64,000 bases of DNA, from NCBI RefSeq assembly GCF_022869165.1, contig NZ_CP094929.1, positions 1,178,001 through 1,242,000 on the forward strand. Reading direction: 5' to 3'. The stretch comes from Sphaerochaeta associata. Lineage in GTDB: Bacteria; Spirochaetota; Spirochaetia; Sphaerochaetales; Sphaerochaetaceae. This document shows positions 10,304-17,022 of the stretch, piece by piece (positions within the stretch are counted from its first letter, which is position 1; each line of letters starts with the position of its first letter). The notes under the pieces were generated by a model. It was not told where the DNA came from. It saw nothing but the letters and a program-made list of their open reading frames with translations, and did not search any database. The translations under genes were made by a program, and so were the position numbers.

Positions 10304-11986
10304 ATGCAGATGACAGGAGCCCAGATCATCATCGAGTGTTTGGTTGAACAGGGAGTGGATACCGTGTTTGGTTTTCCCGGCGGAGCCGTGCTTCCCCTCT
10401 ACGATGCCCTCTTCCAGAACCAGAGGCGTATACGCCATATTTTGACGAGTCATGAGCAAGGTGCCAGCCATGCAGCCGATGGGTATGCCCGCAGTACCGG
10501 AAAGGTCGGTGTGTGCATTGCAACCAGCGGGCCGGGAGCAACCAATTTGGTGACCGGCATTGCAACCGCCTACATGGACAGCGTCCCTATGGTGGCGATT
10601 ACCGGAAACGTGACCACCCAGCTGTTGGGCAAGGACAGCTTCCAGGAAGTTGATATCACCGGCATCACCATGCCGATCACCAAGCACAACTTCATCGTCA
10701 AGGATGTTGCAGACCTGGCAAAGACGATACGCAGGGCCTTCCAGATCGCCCAGGAGGGTCGCCCTGGTCCGGTCTTGATCGATGTCCCCAAGGATATTAC
10801 GGTTCATACCGCTGACTTTGTCCCCGAGGTTCCCCGGAAACTTGCTCCCAGAACTGAACGACTCAGTGAGAAGAGCATGGAAACAGCCCTCGATTTGATC
10901 CAGCATGCACAAAGGCCGATGTGCTATGTCGGTGGTGGAGTCATCAGGGCGAAAGCCAGTGACGATTTGACACAATTCTTGGAGAACATAGACAGCCCTG
11001 CCTGTACTTCGTTGATGGGGTGTGGAGCGGTGAACTCCTACAGCCCACGCTTCACGGGTCTGGTGGGTATGCACGGGACGAAAGTCTCGAATATGTGTGT
11101 CTCCGCCTGCGACCTCTTGGTGGTAATCGGGGCACGCTTCAGCGACCGTGTGGTCAGCAAGGCCAGTGCCTTCGCGAAGAATGCAAAGATCATCCACATC
11201 GATGTCGACCCGGCGGAAATCGACAAGAACATCAAGACCTACTGTCATGTGGTCGGCGACTTGAAGGTTGTGCTGGAGGAGCTGAACAAGCGTATTGCAA
11301 AGCCGATGGTCCACAAGGAATGGATGGATCAGGTAGCTGAATTCAAGAAGCGGTATCCCATCCGTGTGGACAGCGAGAGTGCACGCAGCAAGGAGATTCT
11401 GAAAGCACTGCAATCGGTTCTGCCTCCCAACTTCTTCGTGGTCACCGAAGTCGGTCAACATCAGATGTGGGCCGCCCAATTTCTCAAGCATGTGCAACCC
11501 GGTCACTTCCTTACCAGTGGAGGCCTCGGCACGATGGGGTATGGGACAGGGGCTTCAATAGGGGCGCAGGTGGGTAATCCTGAAAGCCGGGTGGTCAATG
11601 TAGCGGGGGATGGGTCGTTCAGAATGAATTGCAATGAGCTTGCGACCATCGCTCGCTACCGTCTGCCGGTGATCATCCTCTTGATGAACAACCACACTCT
11701 GGGTATGGTCAGACAGTGGCAGACGCTGTTCTTCGACAAGCACTACAGTGAAACCACCTTGGATACCGACATCGATTGGGTGACCCTTGCCTCGGCCTTC
11801 GGCGTCAAGGGCATGCGTATTCGGAGGGAGGACGACCCCAAGCCGATTCTCCAGGCCGCTTTGGAACTGGGAGAGGCTGTGGTCATCGACTGTGAGATCC
11901 CTGTGGATGACAAGGTCTATCCGATGGTTGCCCCCGGGGCCTCCATCGAGGATATGCTCGGCGTACAGGAAGTGGATGAATATTGA
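10304..11986 (+). CDS. ilvB: Acetolactate synthase, large catalytic subunit
   Basis: A 560-residue thiamine diphosphate enzyme with the usual three domains: an N-terminal PYR domain (GFPGGAVLPLYDAL, SHEQGASHAADGYAR), a central FAD-binding domain, and a C-terminal PP domain with GDGSFRMNCNELAT followed by NNHTLGMVRQWQ. It makes acetolactate or acetohydroxybutyrate. It is the last gene of the operon, 12 nt after ilvD. Its last 70 bp overlap the convergent XRE gene. Confidence 0.95.
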   Translation: MQMTGAQIIIECLVEQGVDTVFGFPGGAVLPLYDALFQNQRRIRHILTSHEQGASHAADGYARSTGKVGVCIATSGPGATNLVTGIATAYMDSVPMVAITGNVTTQLLGKDSFQEVDITGITMPITKHNFIVKDVADLAKTIRRAFQIAQEGRPGPVLIDVPKDITVHTADFVPEVPRKLAPRTERLSEKSMETALDLIQHAQRPMCYVGGGVIRAKASDDLTQFLENIDSPACTSLMGCGAVNSYSPRFTGLVGMHGTKVSNMCVSACDLLVVIGARFSDRVVSKASAFAKNAKIIHIDVDPAEIDKNIKTYCHVVGDLKVVLEELNKRIAKPMVHKEWMDQVAEFKKRYPIRVDSESARSKEILKALQSVLPPNFFVVTEVGQHQMWAAQFLKHVQPGHFLTSGGLGTMGYGTGASIGAQVGNPESRVVNVAGDGSFRMNCNELATIARYRLPVIILLMNNHTLGMVRQWQTLFFDKHYSETTLDTDIDWVTLASAFGVKGMRIRREDDPKPILQAALELGEAVVIDCEIPVDDKVYPMVAPGASIEDMLGVQEVDEY

Positions 11987-12192
11987 TACAGATAGTGCAT
12001 GAAATCGAGTAGTGAGACCGAGAGGGCTGCACAGATGCTCTGCATCGTCGGCAGCCTTGGAGTCCTTTTTCCCGATTCAATGTAATAGAGCTGGCTTCGC
12101 GAGAGGTCGGCTTTTTCTATGAGCTCTTCCTGGGTCATGTTTTGTGCAAGTCTTAGGGCCTTTATGGCTTGTCCAATCGGTAACTGTTCCAT
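11917..12192 (-). CDS. Small XRE-family transcriptional regulator
   Basis: A 91-residue protein with one helix-turn-helix of the lambda-repressor/XRE type at residues about 5-60 (IGQAIKALRLAQNMTQEELI, then LSRSQLYYIESGKRTPRLPT). The rest is short and gives no second domain. ATG 12192 fits the family start better than ATG 12198, but neither has a good ribosome site. The C-terminal part overlaps the ilvB 3' end by 70 bp on the opposite strand. Its target is unknown, and there is no direct evidence that it controls the ilv-leu operon. Confidence 0.7.
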   Translation of the reverse strand: MEQLPIGQAIKALRLAQNMTQEELIEKADLSRSQLYYIESGKRTPRLPTMQSICAALSVSLLDFMHYLYQYSSTSCTPSISSMEAPGATIG

Positions 12193-12435
12193 GCACATAG
12201 TCTGAAACCAAAAAAAAGTGAATGTCTGATATTTGTCAATTTAGTCGCTGTTGGTAAAGGATGTTTACTCAAGGAAAGGGCCATGCAACAGATGCTCCAT
12301 GATTAGATCTCGATTGAGCAATCAGTTAGCCAAGTATCGCTTAAAGCATGCAATCAGTGAATTCGGGTATGAAATTTCCACATTCCCGTCATCCAATGCT
12401 ATACTGGGTGCAGTACTGAATGAAGGAGGTCACTA

Positions 12436-12906
12436 ATGGAAGATGCCATGAGAGAACTTTCGGCCCAAGAGTTGGGTGCCTTATGCTCCAACCTGCAGAA
12501 AGCTTGTTCCAAGCAGATGAGGAGTGAAGAGGCTGCCTTGTTCGGCGAGCTTGCGTCCTTTTACGATCAGAGGCGGGAGGCCTTGCCCAAGGCTGAATAT
12601 CGAATGCTGTTGCAGCTAATCAATGATGATTTGGGTCGAGCCTACGCCGAGGCGAACGAACAAGCTTCAGCTGTAAAGGATCGTGGAGCCCTCAGGGCTT
12701 TGGTTTGGGGTGAAAAGGTCACCAAGCTGCTGAAGAGCTTGTTGGTCCGCTATGAGAAACAGCAAGCCGGCCTTCTGGAGAATACCAAGGTCTGGGTGTG
12801 TGAAATCTGCGGTTTTGTCTATGTTGGTGAACAACCTCCCGAGATTTGCCCCATCTGCAAGGTCCCGAGCTTTAAAATCCACGCTGTTCAGAAGGAGGCC
12901 GTCTGA
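12436..12906 (+). CDS. Protein with C-terminal rubredoxin-like domain
   Basis: 156 residues. The first 110 are helical with no recognised domain. The C-terminus is a rubredoxin-like knuckle pair: CEICGF at about residue 119 and CPICKVPSF about 18 residues later, the form found at the end of rubrerythrins. The iron-binding Glu/His four-helix motifs of rubrerythrin are not obvious. An electron-transfer or peroxide-defence role is inferred. GGAGG precedes ATG 12436, with a -10-like TATACT at 12400-12405. It shares one base with the next gene. Confidence 0.7.
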   Translation: MEDAMRELSAQELGALCSNLQKACSKQMRSEEAALFGELASFYDQRREALPKAEYRMLLQLINDDLGRAYAEANEQASAVKDRGALRALVWGEKVTKLLKSLLVRYEKQQAGLLENTKVWVCEICGFVYVGEQPPEICPICKVPSFKIHAVQKEAV

Positions 12907-13391
12907 TGCATGCTGCAAGAAATATAGCACTCTGTACCAAGGATTGTGTCTGTCTGTTCATCTGCCCCACCGGTGCTACCGATACAGAGAACGGCCAAAT
13001 CGACTTCTCCAAGTGTATTGACGGATGCCGCCTGTGTGTGGATGCCTGCCCCAGCCATGCCCTCTATCTGGTTCCCGGCACCTATCCTCAACCCCAGCCT
13101 AAGACGGAGCCTGTGAAGACAGCCCTGCTGGATCTCGCCAAGAGCAAGGCGGACCAGATGGCCCTTGCCGATCAGTTGGCCCAAGAGAGTGAAGACCCTG
13201 TCTTCCGTCAACTCTGCAAGACTGTCGCCATGAGCAATAGAATTCTGGCAGAGGATTGCTATCGGGAAGCAGGGTACATCCTACCCCAAAGCAATGCAGT
13301 ACGACAGTTGCTCAAAGAGCTTGTACAGAAGCATGAAGGAGATGACGCTTTTCCCAGGGATGCTGTTGAGGCCTTGCTGGCCAAGCTGTAG
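12906..13391 (+). CDS. 4Fe-4S ferredoxin-domain protein
   Basis: 161 residues. The N-terminal 50 hold Cys-rich motifs of a ferredoxin: KDCVCLFICPTGATD and CIDGCRLCVDACPSHAL. The spacing is irregular in the first motif. The C-terminal 100 residues are helical and unassigned, similar in style to the N-terminus of the gene before. The start overlaps the upstream stop (TGATG), so the two redox proteins are co-translated and probably work together. Confidence 0.75.
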   Translation: MHAARNIALCTKDCVCLFICPTGATDTENGQIDFSKCIDGCRLCVDACPSHALYLVPGTYPQPQPKTEPVKTALLDLAKSKADQMALADQLAQESEDPVFRQLCKTVAMSNRILAEDCYREAGYILPQSNAVRQLLKELVQKHEGDDAFPRDAVEALLAKL

Positions 13392-13398
13392 GCAATAC

Positions 13399-13429
13399 CC
13401 CCGAAGCGTTCAGTTTCGGGGTTTTTTTT
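13399..13429 (+). terminator. Intrinsic terminator after the ferredoxin gene
   Basis: CCCCGAA (13399-13405) pairs with TTCGGGG (13415-13421) and is followed by eight T residues. It ends the rubredoxin/ferredoxin operon and overlaps the 3' end of the convergent MFS gene. Confidence 0.9.
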
Positions 13430-14633
13430 CTGTCAGGTAGAGGATGAAAATTCCCAGTGAACCTATCAAGGCGCCGAGTCCTGTGGAAATCCACAGCAGG
13501 TTCATCGAGTGCGCCTCGATGATCGAGCCTCCGATGATCGGGGCCACCGCATGCCCTGTTCCCATAATGATGGGGAGAATCGCAGAGAAACGCGACCTGT
13601 GACTGATCGGGGTGTTGTTTGCAACGTAGAAGTGCTCGTTGGTGGCGTTGATGATCTCCCCGGTGGTAAAGATGACCGTCAGGGCAAGGAATGCAATCGG
13701 GCTGACGGCAAACGCGAAAAGAGAGAAGCCTACGGCATACAAGAGCCCGCTTGCTGTAATATTTGCGAGAGGGTGGAAACGCCTGAGCTTGGAGACGATG
13801 ATTGGATTGCCCAGGACCACCACAATTCCGTTGAGGGCCATCATTCTCCCATACAATGCCGCTCCATCCTGGCCGAACAGCTTGGTGGTCAACAGGGGGA
13901 GGGCGAAGAGGGTTTGGCTGTAGGCGTAGCTGAAGAAGGTGACCGAGAGTGCGAAGAACAGCAGCCGGGGGCGGGTGAACAAAGCCTTGAGTATGCCCCC
14001 TTCCTCGCCCTTCTCCGTGGTCTTCCACCGTTTGCTCTCCTCGATGGTCTCCTTGGATGGCTTGCTCTCCTTGATTTTAATCATCACCAAGAGAGTGGCG
14101 AAGGCTCCTGCGATGGCATTGCCGAAGAATATCCAGCTTGGGTAGGTGTAGAAAAGGTAGCCGGCGATGACCGGACCGATGGCAAAGCCGACGTTGTGGC
14201 CGAGATAAATCAGACTGAACGAGACTTGGCGGTTTTCCATGGTGGTGAGGTCGGTTTTCATCGCTTCCCGTGCCGGGTCGACCATGCCGTCAAAGAAGAG
14301 GGCCAGCAGGACCAGGTAGGGGATTATCGGTTTTCCTTCAAAAAAGCCGGCCAGCACGAAGCAGAGATCCATCATCAGTTGGAAGATTACCAATACTGGT
14401 TTCCGTCCGATGGTATCGGCGAGCTTGCTGCCGATCATGGAGCCGGGGACGTACAGTATGGATGCAAAGGTCATGTAGGTGCCGGCCTGAAGGGCGGTGT
14501 AACCAAGACGTCGGGTGAGATAAAGCGCCAAAAATGGATAGACGAAAATGCCCACTGCATTGATGACGGTGGAGAAAAAGAGTACGTAGATGGGCTGGGG
14601 GAGACCGCGATAGATACTCAGGCTCGATTTCAT
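13410..14633 (-). CDS. Major facilitator superfamily transporter
   Basis: 407 residues with about twelve hydrophobic helices split by a charged central loop (about residues 196-215, KESKPSKETIEESKRWKTTE). The loop 2-3 signature region reads GSKLADTIGRKPVLV, typical of MFS drug or sugar efflux carriers. Substrate unknown. It begins inside the stop codon of the upstream HAD gene (ATGA overlap), so the two are one transcript. Confidence 0.85.
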   Translation of the reverse strand: MKSSLSIYRGLPQPIYVLFFSTVINAVGIFVYPFLALYLTRRLGYTALQAGTYMTFASILYVPGSMIGSKLADTIGRKPVLVIFQLMMDLCFVLAGFFEGKPIIPYLVLLALFFDGMVDPAREAMKTDLTTMENRQVSFSLIYLGHNVGFAIGPVIAGYLFYTYPSWIFFGNAIAGAFATLLVMIKIKESKPSKETIEESKRWKTTEKGEEGGILKALFTRPRLLFFALSVTFFSYAYSQTLFALPLLTTKLFGQDGAALYGRMMALNGIVVVLGNPIIVSKLRRFHPLANITASGLLYAVGFSLFAFAVSPIAFLALTVIFTTGEIINATNEHFYVANNTPISHRSRFSAILPIIMGTGHAVAPIIGGSIIEAHSMNLLWISTGLGALIGSLGIFILYLTEKKPRN

Positions 14634-15436
14634 AGGACTGCCTCTATGGCAAGCGCCAGCCCATCCTCATTATTGCTTCTTGTCACTGCGATGGCATGAT
14701 CTTTCACTGCCTGGGGTGCATTGCCCATCGCCACCGAGTAGCCGCTTGCACGGAACATTCCGATGTCGTTGTAGAAATCACCGACGGCCATGACCGTACT
14801 CGCATCGATGGAGTACGCGTTGCACAACGACCGAACGGCATGGCCCTTGTCGACTCCCCTTGCCAGAATCTCGATATACTTCGGCGACGAGTTGAGGATG
14901 TTCAGTGAAGAACCAAAGGCCTGCTGCAACCCAGGCTGGACGCTTGCTACATAGGCAGGGTCGTGGTGCATGCACAGTACCTTGAAAGGCCTCTCCCCCG
15001 GATGAAATGCACAAGATAGTTCGCTGAAAGGAACAATTCGCCCTTCAGTCCGGGAAGCCTCGACTTCTATATCGTACCAAGGGCTTCTCGCTTTGGTGTA
15101 CCAGCTTTCATTGGTGAAGACAAAGGCCTCCAGCTCGGTATGACGGACAGCTTCCAATACTTCGAGGGCCTGCTCAAGTCGAATCGGGTGTGCTTCCAGT
15201 TCATTGCCGTCCTCATCGAGGGCCAATGAGCCGTTGAAACAACCCAACGGCCCTTGGATGCCGATTTCTTGCTGCAGGATGGCAAGGCTTGAGGCGATGC
15301 GTCCACTGACCAGGGCGACGATGATGCCTTTGCGTCGGGCTCTCCTCAAAGTCTCCTTGGTGCGCTCGGTGATCTGATGCCGGCTGTCCAGCAGGGTACC
15401 ATCGATATCGGTACAGATGAGTTTGCATTCAAACAT
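14630..15436 (-). CDS. Cof-type HAD-superfamily phosphatase
   Basis: 268 residues with the HAD motifs of the Cof/IIB subfamily: LICTDIDGTLLDSR at the N-terminus (nucleophile and general acid Asp), VALVSGR, and the C-terminal KGHAVRSL and AVGDFYNDIGMFR. Such enzymes hydrolyse sugar phosphates or other phosphometabolites in the cytoplasm. ATG 15436 is chosen because the first catalytic motif must lie close to the start. A TTG at 15454 would put the start codon inside the apparent -10 element. It is followed by the MFS gene with a 4-bp overlap. Confidence 0.85.
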   Translation of the reverse strand: MFECKLICTDIDGTLLDSRHQITERTKETLRRARRKGIIVALVSGRIASSLAILQQEIGIQGPLGCFNGSLALDEDGNELEAHPIRLEQALEVLEAVRHTELEAFVFTNESWYTKARSPWYDIEVEASRTEGRIVPFSELSCAFHPGERPFKVLCMHHDPAYVASVQPGLQQAFGSSLNILNSSPKYIEILARGVDKGHAVRSLCNAYSIDASTVMAVGDFYNDIGMFRASGYSVAMGNAPQAVKDHAIAVTRSNNEDGLALAIEAVL

Positions 15437-15442
15437 GCAAGC

Positions 15443-15471
15443 ATAGTAGTACAAGCTCCAAAGCTTGTACA
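15443..15471 (-). promoter_or_regulatory. Promoter and operator-like palindrome of the HAD/MFS operon
   Basis: On the minus strand TACTAT (15448-15443) lies 6 nt before ATG 15436. A weak -35, TGTACA (15471-15466), stands 17 nt upstream. A perfect inverted repeat GTACAAGCT-N4-AGCTTGTAC (15449-15470) fills the spacer, an ideal place for a repressor. There is no ribosome-binding site, so the mRNA is predicted to be leaderless. Confidence 0.5.
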
Positions 15472-15509
15472 GCCGGCCGATGTTGGTATTTAGCAGTAAC
15501 AGCTTGAGT

Positions 15510-15528
15510 ACACAATTGATAATTGTGT
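15510..15528. repeat. 19-bp palindrome upstream of the first Fic gene
   Basis: ACACAATT-GAT-AATTGTGT is a perfect 8-bp inverted repeat about 90 bp before the Fic start. A possible promoter (TTGTGA 15572-15577, TATGCT 15596-15601) lies between them. It may be an operator; no regulator is identified. Confidence 0.4.
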
Positions 15529-15619
15529 TGTTTCTTGCACCTTTTCAGATGTACGATACATACCATGAGAGTTGTGATACTTTTTGTATTAATTCTATGC
15601 TGATCGGAGGGAGGGGTTC

Positions 15620-16759
15620 ATGTTTATAGAAGACTATAGAGCTGGTGCGTACGAAACACAGACTGGGTTTAAATCCTTCATTCCGAGTCCAATAAATAGC
15701 TCATGGGAGTGGCGAAATACCAGAATCAACACATTATTGGAAAAAGCCAATATGGAACTGGGGAGTCTCAATGCATATGCTGAATTGATACCGAATATTG
15801 ATATCTACATTCGCATGCATATTCATGTAGAAGCAAACAAATCCAGCAAAATCGAAGGGACTAAAACAACGATTGAAGAAGATATGCTTCCTCTCATGGA
15901 AGTAGATCCTGAAAAACGCGATGATGTACAGGAAGTACAGAATTATATTGCTGCTTTGCAGTATGGGGTGGAACGAATAACAAAAGATGGGTTTCCCGTT
16001 AGTTCACGATTGATCCGTGAAATTCATCGATGTCTTATGAATGGTGTTCGTGGTGAATTCAAGACGCCGGGCGAGTTTAGATTGAGCCAGAATTGGATTG
16101 GGGGATCCATGCCGTCCAAGGCGTCATATGTACCTCCTGCACATATACATATACCTCAATTGATGTCTGATTTGGAGCAATTCATCCATAATGACTCAAT
16201 TGATGTGCCAATGTTGGTCAAAGCGGCATTGGTTCATTATCAATTTGAAAGCATTCATCCCTTTTTGGATGGTAATGGCCGTACTGGGAGAATTCTTATT
16301 CCGTTGATGCTTTTACATGAAGGCCTGCTTAAAAAACCATGCTTCTATATATCTGAATATTTTGATTTGCATCGTACCGAGTACTATGATGCACTCAATC
16401 GTGTTCGCACACATAATGATTTACTTGGTTGGTTGCTTTTCTTTTTGGAAGCTTCCGTCTCAACAGCTGAGGAAGCTCGGAAGAAATTCAGCAATGCTGT
16501 TGCTTTCGTAGGAGAGACTTCCAGGATTGCAAGACAACTATCTGGAAAGACCGATAATCTCATGCGGGTTCTTGATGTTTTTTTCGAGAAACCTGTACAG
16601 ACAGCGATTCAGCTTGCCAGTACGCTTGAGTTGAGTACCCAGACTGTAAACCGAGCTTTGAATCAGCTCATTCAGGAAAATCTCATTGAGGAGAAGACTG
16701 GAAACGCAAGGAATCGTGTATTTGTATGTAAGGGATATCTTGATATCTTCCAGGCGTAG
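15620..16759 (+). CDS. Fic-domain protein with C-terminal winged helix (class II)
   Basis: 379 residues. A helical N-terminal cap carries the inhibitory motif SxxxEG (S75-G80, SSKIEG). The Fic core holds the catalytic loop HPFLDGNGRTGR (His213 as base). A C-terminal winged-helix segment (about residues 315-375, ATTLE-like STLELSTQTVNRALNQL) suggests DNA binding. The family transfers AMP from ATP to target proteins and is held inactive by the N-terminal Glu. The start at 15620 has GGAGGGAGG upstream. The gene is far more AT-rich than its neighbours, suggesting acquisition by transfer. Three palindromic repeats follow it. The target is unknown. Confidence 0.9.
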   Translation: MFIEDYRAGAYETQTGFKSFIPSPINSSWEWRNTRINTLLEKANMELGSLNAYAELIPNIDIYIRMHIHVEANKSSKIEGTKTTIEEDMLPLMEVDPEKRDDVQEVQNYIAALQYGVERITKDGFPVSSRLIREIHRCLMNGVRGEFKTPGEFRLSQNWIGGSMPSKASYVPPAHIHIPQLMSDLEQFIHNDSIDVPMLVKAALVHYQFESIHPFLDGNGRTGRILIPLMLLHEGLLKKPCFYISEYFDLHRTEYYDALNRVRTHNDLLGWLLFFLEASVSTAEEARKKFSNAVAFVGETSRIARQLSGKTDNLMRVLDVFFEKPVQTAIQLASTLELSTQTVNRALNQLIQENLIEEKTGNARNRVFVCKGYLDIFQA

Positions 16760-16780
16760 GAGAGCCATATTGGCGCTCCA

Positions 16781-16891
16781 TAATTCCATAATCCGTACAT
16801 TTTGGAATTATAAAGTTTCTTAATTCCATAATCTCGAGATTTTGGAATTATGGAATCCCATACATCCATAATCTCAGGACTATGGAACTAT
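16781..16891. repeat. Three palindromic 31-bp repeats with exact 40-bp period
   Basis: Units at 16781-16811, 16821-16851 and 16861-16891 are separated by 9-bp spacers that differ. The consensus is TAATTCCATAATC-N6-TTTGGAATTAT. Each unit is an imperfect palindrome. In the middle unit 30 nt are symmetrical with one mismatched pair, around the core ATCTCGAGAT. The third unit is more diverged. They lie directly after the Fic gene. Confidence 0.75.
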
Positions 16892-16982
16892 AGCCAATAC
16901 ACACAAGTACTTTGAGCTAAAGCTAGGTAGTATTACTCTAAGCTAAGATTGTAGAACATGGACAGCATACGCTTGCAAGAGC

Positions 16983-17014
16983 ACGAGGGACCTCGAGTAT
17001 TCGAAGTCCCTCGT
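16983..17014 (-). terminator. Hairpin after adhE
   Basis: ACGAGGGAC (16983-16991) pairs with GTCCCTCGT (17006-17014). It sits 9 bp beyond the adhE stop. There is no strong T-run on the minus strand, so termination is probable but not certain. Confidence 0.5.
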
Positions 17015-17022
17015 CCATTGGT

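Noticed and set aside
12251-12436. A 61-codon plus-strand ORF before the rubredoxin-domain gene
   Set aside because: It has no start signals and overlaps the likely promoter of that gene.
13261-13300. GGGTA...TACCC inside the ferredoxin gene, similar to a CsoR box
   Set aside because: The arms are in the reverse order (GGGTA first) and it lies within coding sequence, so it is not the same operator.
16781-16891. Regular repeats that could suggest a small CRISPR array
   Set aside because: Spacers are only 9 bp, the repeats are palindromic and diverged, there are only three units, and no cas gene is nearby.
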